64,000 nt of DNA, taken from contig NZ_RZNY01000021.1 of the NCBI RefSeq assembly GCF_003994475.1, forward strand, positions 25,113 through 89,112, in the 5' to 3' direction. Source of the stretch: Paenibacillus anaericanus (lineage in GTDB: Bacteria > Bacillota > Bacilli > Paenibacillales > Paenibacillaceae). Made by a program: the position numbers and the translations under genes. Positions 30,504 through 38,178 of the stretch are shown here, piece by piece; position 1 is the stretch's first letter; the number at the start of each line of letters is the position of its first letter. A model generated the notes under the pieces. The model worked only from the letters and a program-made list of their open reading frames with translations. It was not told the DNA's origin and searched no databases.

Positions 30504-30840
30504 AATAGGTCGTTGATAGGTGAGTGGTTGGCTATTGAGGAGGACGCAACACTATAATAGCTTATAGCAACTTCTAGTATGCATTTTAAGCTCTTGTAAC
30601 GAACTTAATGAGGAAATGTATAATTAGGATGCAGAGGAGTAATATAAGTCGTTATAGACCGTTTGATGATGGAGTGTTACATGATCTAGTGTCAAAAGGA
30701 ATAAACTTAACTTCAACATACATAGGATTAAAAGTATTGGCTGTTATGTGAACGGCTTTGAGTGGTTGGATGTTGATTGAATTAGGTTGTGTGAGTACGA
30801 GGGTCCAGAAATATAATACTTTACTGAATATATCTATTTT
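30504..30840. other. Non-coding gap after the integrase gene
   Basis: I see no credible reading frame, RNA gene or repeat in these 337 bases. The sequence is A+T-rich and has many stops in all frames. It ends in a strong promoter that drives the next operon. Confidence 0.5.
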
Positions 30841-30869
30841 TTGACATAAATAACTTTTTGTGTTATACT
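30841..30869 (+). promoter_or_regulatory. Consensus sigma-A promoter
   Basis: TTGACA (30841-30846) and TATACT (30864-30869) are separated by exactly 17 bases. It is one of the best promoters in the window and drives the small HTH gene and its followers. Confidence 0.8.
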
Positions 30870-30921
30870 ATAATAGTGGTGAAAGAGGTCACATTGAAAC
30901 CACGACAAATAATATAGCGTG

Positions 30922-30949
30922 AGCTTGCTACATCTGTAGCAGGCTTTTT
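30922..30949 (+). terminator. Leader terminator / attenuator hairpin
   Basis: AGCTTGCTACA and TGTAGCAGGCT form an 11-bp stem with one G-T pair and a two-base loop, followed by TTTT. It sits between the promoter and the HTH gene, so transcripts may be attenuated before the operon. Confidence 0.6.
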
Positions 30950-30975
30950 CTGCTGTTTACAAAGGAGATTTAACT

Positions 30976-31185
30976 GTGAGACATGAAAAGAAATTTGAAC
31001 AAACGAGTTTAGTACGGGAAGAATGTCGGATGATAAGGCTTAAGATGCGGATCAAGCTGAGAGAAGTAGCTGACCATCTGGGGTGTGAGCTTGAACACGT
31101 CAGCAGGTGGGAGAATGGAAAAGTCAACTTTTCAAAGAAACGGCTCATTAAATATATTGAGTTATGTGAGGAGTGGCAATCATGA
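30976..31185 (+). CDS. Small XRE-like helix-turn-helix protein
   Basis: The GTG start has AAAGGAGATT eight bases upstream. The 69-residue product consists almost entirely of one Cro/CI-type helix-turn-helix (REVADHLGCELEHVSRWENG), preceded by a basic stretch. It is probably a transcriptional regulator of the island. Its stop codon overlaps the ATG of the next gene (ATGA), which couples their translation. Confidence 0.8.
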   Translation: MRHEKKFEQTSLVREECRMIRLKMRIKLREVADHLGCELEHVSRWENGKVNFSKKRLIKYIELCEEWQS

Positions 31186-31790
31186 GCTTATGTATTGTAG
31201 CAAATAATCCTTATATGAAATACTTAGTGATAGCATCTGATGGAAGAATAACTAAATATGGTGAGGTGGCTGGAGATGACTTCAAAAAGTTAACGCTCAT
31301 CAATGAACATGTATCGATCTTTACGTCAGGCATTGTTACGTGTGCAGAGGAATTAAGAACAGTTGTAACTTCAAAATCAAAAGATAAGAACATAGATGAG
31401 ATTGCGATGATCGCACAAGAAGAAAGTATAAGAATAAATAATGATTTCCATTTCAAGTATCCTAATTACTTTGAAGGGAATAACCGCACAGATATGGCAA
31501 CTATTATTGGTTTCTTTGACATACACAGAAATGAGAGCGGCTACATTAAATTGTGCAGATCTGATGGCTACACACCACATAAGATAATCGATTCCTCAGT
31601 TCAGACGAGTGGATACTCTCAAGATCTTGCGATGAGCTATTTCTTAGATCATTTCAATGGATCTGAACCATGTGAACCGATGTATGACGCATTTAAGTAT
31701 GTTAGTGAATCAGACAATTCTGTTGGTGGCGTTATGAAAATGCACGTCATTAGTAATCAAGGAACTAGTATTTATCAGGCGGTGATTTAA
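31182..31790 (+). CDS. Ntn-hydrolase-like (proteasome-fold) protein
   Basis: The start at 31182 follows GAGGAG and overlaps the preceding stop codon. It yields MSLCIV, leaving Ser2 as the N-terminal residue after Met removal. The pattern of hydrophobic strand, VIASDGRIT, a following FKKLTLINEHVSIFTSG and a helix (CAEELRTVV) resembles HslV/proteasome beta subunits, where N-terminal Thr, Ser or Cys is the nucleophile. The protein has 202 residues. I infer a proteasome-like hydrolase fold, but the partner and substrate are unknown. It is translationally coupled to the HTH protein, and a tail-fibre-like gene follows. Confidence 0.55.
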   Translation: MSLCIVANNPYMKYLVIASDGRITKYGEVAGDDFKKLTLINEHVSIFTSGIVTCAEELRTVVTSKSKDKNIDEIAMIAQEESIRINNDFHFKYPNYFEGNNRTDMATIIGFFDIHRNESGYIKLCRSDGYTPHKIIDSSVQTSGYSQDLAMSYFLDHFNGSEPCEPMYDAFKYVSESDNSVGGVMKMHVISNQGTSIYQAVI

Positions 31791-31797
31791 ATTGTTA

Positions 31798-32211
31798 ATG
31801 AGTAAGAATGTTAAAATGGGGCCGAACGCAACGATCAGCTGGGGGCAAGTAACCAGTCAACCGAGAGCATCTGATTTGGGTGGATTAATGGACAATTCGC
31901 CCAAGTTGACATACATAGATGCTAATGGGATATATACTGGATCCCTTACAGCAGATCAGATTAGAGCTGGGAAGATTAGTGCTAATTACATCAAGGGCGG
32001 AATAATCAGTGGAGTAGACATCGATGTTGAGAATGGAATTAAAGTTGGGAATACAATAACGGTAGGAAAGTCATTAGATCAAAGTTTGAAATCAATTAAG
32101 TTTACAAATTCATCTGGTATCACATGTAAAAGTGATGCTATGACGATTTCAGCAGATACTCTCCATTTTGCCTGTAGTAGTATTACTGGGATTACAGCGA
32201 CGTTTGGATAA
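31798..32211 (+). CDS. Phage tail-fibre-like short protein
   Basis: The 137-residue product contains YIDANGIYTGSLTADQIRAG followed by KISANYIKGGIISG. This is the repetitive beta-helical pattern found near the ends of Gram-positive phage tail and prophage endopeptidase proteins. It starts eight bases after the preceding gene, with a weak GGTGAT site at the previous stop codon; an in-frame TTG at 31792 is an alternative start. No other tail genes are present, so it is either a stray phage relic or a component working with the Ntn-hydrolase-like protein. Confidence 0.55.
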   Translation: MSKNVKMGPNATISWGQVTSQPRASDLGGLMDNSPKLTYIDANGIYTGSLTADQIRAGKISANYIKGGIISGVDIDVENGIKVGNTITVGKSLDQSLKSIKFTNSSGITCKSDAMTISADTLHFACSSITGITATFG

Positions 32212-32328
32212 AAAAACAATAATACAGCCCTGAAAGTTTAGGTTGTATGAGATTACACCTGAACTTCAAGAAGCTTAAAACGAAATCCAGTTACAGAAAA
32301 AGATTAATAATTAGGAGTTGGATTATAT

Positions 32329-32529
32329 ATGAATACTTTAAATAAGCATGACTTCTTCTATTGCTATAGCTTGGAACTGTTTAAGTTTCTAAAATTCCAG
32401 AAGAATATTGATTACGTTTGCACAGCTTATCATGAGCGTACTCACAACAAGTTCTGGCAGTTTGCTGGTACAGATGAATTGCAAGATGCTATTAGTGAGT
32501 ATAGAAAGTTAAATAAGAATGGTATATAA
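32329..32529 (+). CDS. Small hypothetical protein (DUF5659-like)
   Basis: The 66-residue product starts after TAGGAG. FFYCYSLELFKFLK followed by a Trp/Phe-rich segment resembles the short DUF5659-type proteins of Gram-positive phages and plasmids. That assignment is from memory. No function is known. Confidence 0.6.
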   Translation: MNTLNKHDFFYCYSLELFKFLKFQKNIDYVCTAYHERTHNKFWQFAGTDELQDAISEYRKLNKNGI

Positions 32530-32547
32530 TAACGAGTGGAAAATAAC

Positions 32548-32663
32548 GGTATGTTTTAGTACCTAAGGAGAAAAATACGGTCTATTGTGGACTGTCACTG
32601 TGGAAAAACAAGGTCTGATTCGGACTGTCATCTAAGATAAAAACGGTCTGATTTGGTACTGAT
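32548..32663 (+). repeat. Four iteron-like repeats with 33-bp period
   Basis: GGTCTATTGTGGACTGTCA (32579), GGTCTGATTCGGACTGTCA (32612) and GGTCTGATTTGGTACTGAT (32645) start exactly 33 bp apart. A weaker copy, GGTATGTTTTAGTACCTAA, begins at 32548. They lie about 130 bp upstream of the replication-initiator-like gene. The 10-mer ACTTATTACA is also repeated at 32685 and 32701. This layout is typical of iteron-controlled plasmid origins, with spacing near three helical turns. Confidence 0.7.
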
Positions 32664-32794
32664 TTTACACAGTATACAAAGAAAACTTATTACAAAGAAT
32701 ACTTATTACATAGAAGTGACTCTCTGCGAGAGCTGGAAGGTATGTTTATTTTTTAATTTAATTGGTTTGGTTATTATTCATGGAGGTTATTTTA

Positions 32795-34117
32795 ATGGCA
32801 AAGAACGATGAAAGATTTATACCTGTTGCTAATGCATTTTTTGATCGAGACGGAAAGTCTAAATTGAATCCAAGGGAACTTTATTTATATTCCTATTTAC
32901 ATGCTATGAGATCGTTTATGTATATAGATTATACTATCACAAATCTGGGTTTATTATCGTCTCAGGTTCATTTTGTTAAGAAAGACAAAGACAATAGAAA
33001 GTATATTTGTGAAGCTTTGACATCGTTGAGAGATAAGAAAATCTTGATATTCGATGACGTTGATATTAGAAAGGAAAAATGCATTGAGATACGTTTCAAG
33101 ACCTTTATTAGAGGTTATGAGAAAATACCTTATTCATTTTTTAATAATACAACTGGCATCGAAGAATATATGGTTCTATGTGCTATCAAGATACGTAAGA
33201 GAGCAATTTCTTTTGATGAGTGGGCATGTATTTTAGATTGTTCATCAAAACATGCCAAGACGAAAATACTTGAGATGGTATCCATTGGAATAATCAATGT
33301 TAGTAATGGCAAGTATTATGTCAATGATCAGGGTGAGTGGCGGCAAGAAACTAATGAATATGAAGTTAATGATGACTTCACACCAGAAGATGATGACAAT
33401 GATGATGATTTAGTTATTGATTCAGTTGAGGAAGAAACTAGATCAAACAATTGGGGCAAAACAGGTGCAAAGTTAACTGATAAGGACTTTTACATATATC
33501 TAACATCAAAGGATAATAAGTTTAGAACTAAATGTGAAAATATCATTAATAAGCTTGAGAATCCTACAAAGCTAGGTAGTAAGCCTTTTGACTTCACGAG
33601 AATGAGAGACATGGCACAGAAACGAATCGATGATGAATCAAGGGGAAAGAAGCAGTCAGACGAAAAAGAATTTGTAGAACAATCACAAAATACTGTTGTT
33701 CGTCTAAAGTCTAATGAACTTGTTGAATTTAATGATGGCATTAACATAAGCGATGTAAGAGAAATATTATATGCAACTTATAATGAGGATACTTACCATC
33801 AATATGTTAAATCATTTAGCATCAATGATCTGTTGGATGGTTGTTACGCTGAAACAAAGCAATCAGTAAGAGAACAATTATCGTCAATGATTAAAGAATC
33901 TAAATTTGATGATGAAATGAAACGTCAAATTAGGTCTTTTAGAGACGCAATTGTATCAAAAAATAATAAACAAAGGCGTTATGATGAAGAGTGGGAACGC
34001 GATGAATTTAGCTTTGATGGTCAAAATATGTCAAATCTAAGTTTACAAAGTCGTATTCGCAATCAGAATGTTGAAAACAAGAAGAATAAGAGTGATCTTT
34101 CTGACTTCTTGGATTGA
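32795..34117 (+). CDS. Putative replication initiator protein
   Basis: I start at 32795 (MAKNDERFIPVANAFF) because TGGAGGT lies seven bases upstream. The 440-residue product has an N-terminal winged-helix-like region (about 10-150), a short acidic segment (EDDDNDDD, about 200-215) and a charged helical C-terminal half. N-terminal winged-helix domains of this type open many plasmid and phage replication initiators. The iteron array immediately upstream supports a role in replication. No catalytic motif for a relaxase or polymerase is visible. Confidence in the gene is high, in the function moderate. Confidence 0.65.
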   Translation: MAKNDERFIPVANAFFDRDGKSKLNPRELYLYSYLHAMRSFMYIDYTITNLGLLSSQVHFVKKDKDNRKYICEALTSLRDKKILIFDDVDIRKEKCIEIRFKTFIRGYEKIPYSFFNNTTGIEEYMVLCAIKIRKRAISFDEWACILDCSSKHAKTKILEMVSIGIINVSNGKYYVNDQGEWRQETNEYEVNDDFTPEDDDNDDDLVIDSVEEETRSNNWGKTGAKLTDKDFYIYLTSKDNKFRTKCENIINKLENPTKLGSKPFDFTRMRDMAQKRIDDESRGKKQSDEKEFVEQSQNTVVRLKSNELVEFNDGINISDVREILYATYNEDTYHQYVKSFSINDLLDGCYAETKQSVREQLSSMIKESKFDDEMKRQIRSFRDAIVSKNNKQRRYDEEWERDEFSFDGQNMSNLSLQSRIRNQNVENKKNKSDLSDFLD

Positions 34118-34192
34118 AATATGAAAGAAATTATTGCCACTACGATCCAATAGTTGATTGTGGTGGCAATGTTATATATCGATATAGTATGG

Positions 34193-34253
34193 TTATAGTT
34201 CTTGTTATAGGTATATGTTATAGGGTGTGTCATAATTATAGTATAGGTTATAG
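34193..34253 (+). repeat. Cluster of TTATAG repeats
   Basis: TTATAG occurs at 34193, 34205, 34218, 34236 and 34248, at spacings of 12, 13, 18 and 12 bases, mostly within GTTATAGG contexts. It could be a protein-binding array (origin or partition site) downstream of the replication gene. The surrounding 34118-34312 holds no gene. Confidence 0.4.
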
Positions 34254-34405
34254 GAAGGAACTCTAATACAACTTTAGCGAAGGTGTAGATTAAGTGAGGG
34301 GAAGATATTACGATGCTGTTTTATTCCGGCTCAATAATAATGGGGGTGCTGAACGAACTCTGTCATTGTTACGTTTCGCTTACGCTACACTTCACAACGC
34401 CAGAC

Positions 34406-34448
34406 CTGCCGCACCACCCCCGCGCTAGCGCGCTCCCCCTCACGGCAG
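34406..34448. repeat. G+C-rich nested palindrome
   Basis: CTGCCG (34406) and CGGCAG (34443) flank the perfect palindrome CGCGCTAGCGCG (34421-34432), and all are centred near 34427. Outside them ACGAACT (34354) and AGTTCGT (about 34478) are again inverted. It is a G+C-rich block in A+T-rich DNA with no gene, so a single-strand origin, transfer origin or resolution site is possible. Confidence 0.45.
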
Positions 34449-34719
34449 AACGAAATCTTTTTTTAGATGACTCTTACAGTTCGTCCACTGTTACATACGC
34501 CGATACCAGATTAGATTTTTTCGAAATGACTGTAAATTACAAGTATAAATGACGTATGCCTTATTTATTCTTGTTTCGTATATATTTGTTGAAAACTTGA
34601 ATATTCTCGATAAGACATCGTTAACATGTAGTTCATTGTGGTTATTATCATTATAATAAGCTAACGCTCTTATGTTATATAAGGGCTGCATAGAACAATA
34701 ATAATAAGTTACATGAAAC

Positions 34720-34744
34720 GACTCCCCTTTTTGGGGAGTTTTTC
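34720..34744 (+). terminator. Rho-independent terminator
   Basis: ACTCCCC and GGGGAGT form a 7-bp stem around TTTTT and are followed by a T run. It closes the non-coding stretch before the gene at 34813. Confidence 0.8.
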
Positions 34745-34812
34745 TGTTTTTACGGTGTCCATACATCGATCGAAGCATATGATAATCCCAACTTGTTGAA
34801 TTGGAGTGGTGA

Positions 34813-35520
34813 ATGATGGGCAATATCAAGAAGGGTAAGGGATTCAAGTTTCCACCGATCAAGAGAGTGAAGATATCTGCTACTTATAAGAAGATTCAGG
34901 TCTCCGTTCCAGATGCTCCTGTGAGTGAAGTGTTGCCCGATAGGATTACATTCTACGTGGATAATAGGTTTACCACTAAACAAGTGAATCGGATTAGGCA
35001 GATGATCGGTGTAGTTCTTAACAATTGGAGAAATCATTTCGATGAGTTGAACAACGGAGCGCACCGTTCTCGTTATCAAAACTGTGTCAATAAATATGCT
35101 CGATTTAATCTAGCGCCAGTCTGGTTTGACGAAAAGTTATCTAACGGATCTGCTGCCGCAGGAGTTCAGATGGATGGATTCACGACAATGATTGCTGTTA
35201 ATGGATTCGATAGGGCGGCAAAGGCATATATCATGTATCAAAAATCTGGTAGCTCCACAATTAAAGGTATGAATGCGTCAAACCCTGAAAAAGCCTCCCT
35301 ATCCGTTACAATTAATGCAACAGCTCTCGACAATACAAGTGTATCCACGATATTTCTTGGAGGATCACTTCAACATGCTTGGCTACATAGAGAAGGGTAT
35401 CGTCATCCAATAGGTAAATACATATCGTATTTCGCAGGAGAGGCGAGTATGTGTGTAATGAGAGGTAATAATGATAAGACGAGTACGCCAGCTAACACAT
35501 ATACGAAATGGTTGGATTGA
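34813..35520 (+). CDS. Hypothetical protein with His-rich C-terminal motif
   Basis: The 235-residue product starts with GGAG six bases upstream of ATG ATG. The N-terminus is basic (KKGKGFKFPPIKRVK). The C-terminal part contains LQHAWLHREGYRHP followed by a Gly-Glu-Ala segment, where three His and one Glu could bind metal. There is no HEXXH motif, so an ordinary zinc protease is not supported. The function is unknown. It stands alone between a terminator and the recombinase gene. Confidence 0.7.
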   Translation: MMGNIKKGKGFKFPPIKRVKISATYKKIQVSVPDAPVSEVLPDRITFYVDNRFTTKQVNRIRQMIGVVLNNWRNHFDELNNGAHRSRYQNCVNKYARFNLAPVWFDEKLSNGSAAAGVQMDGFTTMIAVNGFDRAAKAYIMYQKSGSSTIKGMNASNPEKASLSVTINATALDNTSVSTIFLGGSLQHAWLHREGYRHPIGKYISYFAGEASMCVMRGNNDKTSTPANTYTKWLD

Positions 35521-35615
35521 TAAATTAAGTAATGAAGTATTTCAAATTGAGTGCGAGAATTATTTGTACTGTCAATTTCTCTTCAAATTTAATGTCTCAT
35601 ATGAGTAGACTCTCT

Positions 35616-35675
35616 TGGGACAAAATGGACATGCAGTGTTATCAGTGGTTTGGTGTGTCCCGTATGCATGTCCCA
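35616..35675. repeat. Inverted repeats upstream of the serine recombinase gene
   Basis: TGGGACA (35616), TGGACATGCA (35626-35635) and TGCATGTCCCA (35665-35675) are related by inversion, and TGTCCC recurs at about 35657. Resolvases bind paired inverted half-sites next to their own gene, so this is a candidate res site and operator. TACAAT just downstream may be a -10 box. Confidence 0.5.
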
Positions 35676-35729
35676 TATATAGTGGTACAATATGGTTAGA
35701 TAATACATATTGGAACGAGGTTGATGTAG

Positions 35730-36326
35730 ATGATATACGGATATGCGAGAGTCAGTAGCGTTGGTCAGAATTTAGATGTACAGTTTAAACAATTACAAGA
35801 TTATGGCTGTGGCAAAATATTTAAAGAGAAAGTTAGTGGTAGGACTAGAGAGCGAAAGGAACTGCAAGCGATGCTTGCAAGTGCAAGTGAAGGAGACACA
35901 ATAGTAGTTCCAAAGCTTGATCGTCTGGCACGGAGTACAAGAGACGCACTAACAATTATTGATGATCTGAATAAACGTAAGATAGCTCTTGTTATTTTAA
36001 ATATGGGTGGAGATGTTGTTAATACGGCAACTGCTATTGGGAAGCTCCTTATAACTGTACTAAGTGGTATTGCAGAATTTGAAGCTGACATGACTAAAGA
36101 AAGGCAGACTGAGGGTATTGCAGAAGCCAAATTAAGAGGTGTTTATAAGGGGCGCCCAAAGAAATATACGGGTAAACATAGCGGATTGAATCATGCCATT
36201 GATTTATTTGTGAATAGGAATACTAATAAGTATACAGTAAAGCAGATATGTGAAATTACCAAAATAGGACGCAGTACACTGTATCGGGAGTTACAGGAAC
36301 GTGGACTACAAGAAGCTGTGATTTGA
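35730..36326 (+). CDS. Serine recombinase, resolvase/invertase family
   Basis: The 198-residue protein has the resolvase N-terminal domain with catalytic Ser9 in GYARVSS and conserved VPKLDRLARS around residue 70. It also has the helix-E region (EFEADMTKERQTEGIAEAK) and a C-terminal helix-turn-helix (TVKQICEITKIGRSTLYREL). It probably resolves multimers of the excised element, consistent with the replication and segregation genes nearby. An inverted-repeat region that could be its target lies just upstream. Confidence 0.92.
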   Translation: MIYGYARVSSVGQNLDVQFKQLQDYGCGKIFKEKVSGRTRERKELQAMLASASEGDTIVVPKLDRLARSTRDALTIIDDLNKRKIALVILNMGGDVVNTATAIGKLLITVLSGIAEFEADMTKERQTEGIAEAKLRGVYKGRPKKYTGKHSGLNHAIDLFVNRNTNKYTVKQICEITKIGRSTLYRELQERGLQEAVI

Positions 36327-36334
36327 ATAGGAAT

Positions 36335-36387
36335 ATAACATGTTAAAGTATCAATCGAAAAATAAAGATCATGAATGTTATGTGAAA
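36335..36387 (+). other. Possible remnant of a cassette-type repeat
   Basis: Nine bases after the recombinase stop codon lies TAACA. At 36370-36387 the 18-mer CATGAATGTTATGTGAAA is identical to the right end of the cassette repeat at 47688-47705. The middle of the repeat is absent. It may be a deletion derivative showing that the recombinase gene once sat in a similar unit. It could also be chance plus shared ancestry. Confidence 0.4.
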
Positions 36388-36454
36388 GGTAACCCTTGCG
36401 AGGAAGGCTTCTGTTTGTATGAGCTTATACATACAGTTTATTCTGGATCCATGT

Positions 36455-36559
36455 TCAGCGGACATGATTCTTCGTTATAGCAAGCCAATTCAAGAAGATA
36501 CGCTGTTTGAGGTTGAGGCTTATTTAACAATAGCCACTCTTATGAGTGGCTATTGTTAA
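36455..36559 (+). pseudogene. Integrase C-terminal fragment (copy A)
   Basis: The frame from 36455 reads SADMILRYSKPIQED and ends at a TAA. It matches the conserved box 2 end of a tyrosine recombinase and the better preserved copy at 39279-39470. The N-terminal part and catalytic Arg/His boxes are gone. Confidence 0.6.
36526..36558 (+). terminator. Terminator hairpin in duplicated segment A
   Basis: AACAATAGCCACTC and GAGTGGCTATTGTT form a perfect 14-bp stem with a short loop. No long T run follows, so the efficiency is uncertain. Confidence 0.6.
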
Positions 36560-36622
36560 ATGTGGGGGATATTTTTTACTTTTTGATGTTATATTGCGTC
36601 TGTATAAGAGAGTAGCACATCT

Positions 36623-36939
36623 GTCGAACGAATAAGTTGCTTTTTGTAAAAAAATATGGAAAATTACTCATGTATATGATAGTATTGCTAAAAATATCAT
36701 AATAACCAAATTATACTATATCAATATTTATCACTCTTGTAAACACTTTTTGTGAGAGACTAGTAGATTGAAATAATGCTATTAATTAGAGAGCTAAAAT
36801 GTTTCATATTGTTCAATTTCAATGCCTATCTTTTGGCTTTTGAGTCAATAGAGAATGCTTTATTGATTTGTAAAAGTTAAGTAATCCTATAAAAGTTATG
36901 CTTGGTTGGTGATTATTTAATGAATACAGGGGTGAGAGT
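36623..36939. other. A+T-rich leader of the ParM-like gene
   Basis: No gene is seen. In plasmids the region before parM carries the centromere, but I find no clear tandem repeats here. The stretch has runs of A and T and several possible -10 boxes. Confidence 0.4.
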
Positions 36940-37977
36940 ATGACGGATTATCAAAAAAAAGCATTAAACGCTCAAATAATCGCTATTGATCATGGGAACG
37001 GTTATGTTAAAGGGTACACTAGCGAAAAAAAACTGCTTCTACCTAATCAATTTATCCGAAAGGATTTATTGTTATCAAAACCATATTTTGATTTAGACGA
37101 GTACACATCTATTAAATTTGAGAATGAGACGTACTTCTGGGGGAAGAACATCTGTATGGAACTAAACCCAATAAGTACTTTTTCTCTCCATGATCGTTAC
37201 ATTCAAAAACCATACAAGTTGTTATCTGAGTTCACTCTCGCTGAAATGGCAGAAGATCATAATGAATTGATTGTAGTCACTGGTGTTCCTTCAGATCAGA
37301 TTAGAACAAGAGAAGTAGGTGACCTTAAGAAAGTGTTTGAGGGAATGCATGAAATGAAAGTCAATGGCTGTAAGAAATTTATTGAGGTGAAAGATGTATA
37401 TATACTTACACAGCCACTTGGAACATTTCTGTATATCTACCTCGATGATGAAGGTAACATTGTTGATCCAGACATCGAAGAAGAACATGTTGGTATCATT
37501 GATGTTGGTGCTGGAACGTTTAATTTAGATGGTATTCATAGGATGAAGGCAGTATATGAAGATCGTGACACTTTTGCTGAGGGATTGTTCAAGGTTTACA
37601 GACGTATCTCTGACTACATAAACAAAGAGTATCCAGAAGCTAAGGCTACTCCGAAGCTTGTAGAGTTACAGTTCCTTGGAGATAATCTTGAGTCATATCG
37701 GGTGTCCAAGCGTGTATCGATAGATATAAAAAAGATTAAAGATATCGTGTTCAACGAATATATAGATGACATCATTCCTAAGATCAATCAGCTCTGGACA
37801 AGACGTTCTAAATTTGATCGAATCCTTCTTACTGGTGGCGGAGCTACACCTCTTGCACCTTACCTTCTCAACTGGGAAAGGGATATCGAAGTTCCTAATG
37901 TAGAGAACTGTCAACTCACTAATGCTATTGGCTTTTATAGATTCGGAGTGGCTAAAGTAAATAATCGAATAGAGTAG
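36940..37977 (+). CDS. ParM/StbA-like actin family segregation protein
   Basis: The 345-residue protein has the actin-like ATPase signatures: phosphate-1 IAIDHGNGYVKG (about 14-25), phosphate-2 VGIIDVGAGTFNLDG (184-198) and the adenosine motif LLTGGGATPL (about 297-306). Such proteins form filaments that push plasmid copies apart. GGGGTGAGAG precedes the ATG. No obvious ParR adaptor gene follows. The reading frame continues for 43 codons beyond its TAG stop, a point listed separately. Confidence 0.85.
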   Translation: MTDYQKKALNAQIIAIDHGNGYVKGYTSEKKLLLPNQFIRKDLLLSKPYFDLDEYTSIKFENETYFWGKNICMELNPISTFSLHDRYIQKPYKLLSEFTLAEMAEDHNELIVVTGVPSDQIRTREVGDLKKVFEGMHEMKVNGCKKFIEVKDVYILTQPLGTFLYIYLDDEGNIVDPDIEEEHVGIIDVGAGTFNLDGIHRMKAVYEDRDTFAEGLFKVYRRISDYINKEYPEAKATPKLVELQFLGDNLESYRVSKRVSIDIKKIKDIVFNEYIDDIIPKINQLWTRRSKFDRILLTGGGATPLAPYLLNWERDIEVPNVENCQLTNAIGFYRFGVAKVNNRIE

Positions 37978-38109
37978 CAAAGAAGAAAAGTTCAATCGCT
38001 TGATACAGATGGTAATGCTGTAGGAGTAAATCACAGCCTTGATTTCTACGAGACTGTCAACGAGGACATAGTCGCTGTAATGGATAAAGAACAGATGTTG
38101 CTCGAGTAA
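37978..38109 (+). other. In-frame open extension after the ParM-like stop codon
   Basis: Directly after TAG (37975-37977) the same frame stays open for 43 codons and reads DGNAVGVNHSLDFYETVNED before TAA. It has no start codon with a ribosome site of its own. It may be the tail of a longer ancestral protein cut by a nonsense mutation, a fragment of a lost downstream gene, or a read-through product. Confidence 0.4.
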
Positions 38110-38178
38110 ATAGGGATTTAACCTATAAAGAGACATTAGAAGTTAGAAATGGGAAAATTGTTATAAGGAGATAAGGAA

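Larger units (their letters stand above)
36455..36622 (+). repeat. Segmental duplication, copy A
   Basis: It is related to 39378-39548. Shared parts are TCAGCGGACATGATTCTTCG (18 of 20 in the other copy), a terminator hairpin, a following GGGGGATA-T-rich stretch, and AGCACATC. The copies flank the ParM-like and Fic genes, so they could recombine and delete or excise them. Confidence 0.6.

Noticed and set aside
34313..34552. 79-codon open frame in the G+C-rich palindrome region
   Set aside because: No ribosome site, and the composition follows the inverted repeat rather than a protein. It is treated as a non-coding structural element.
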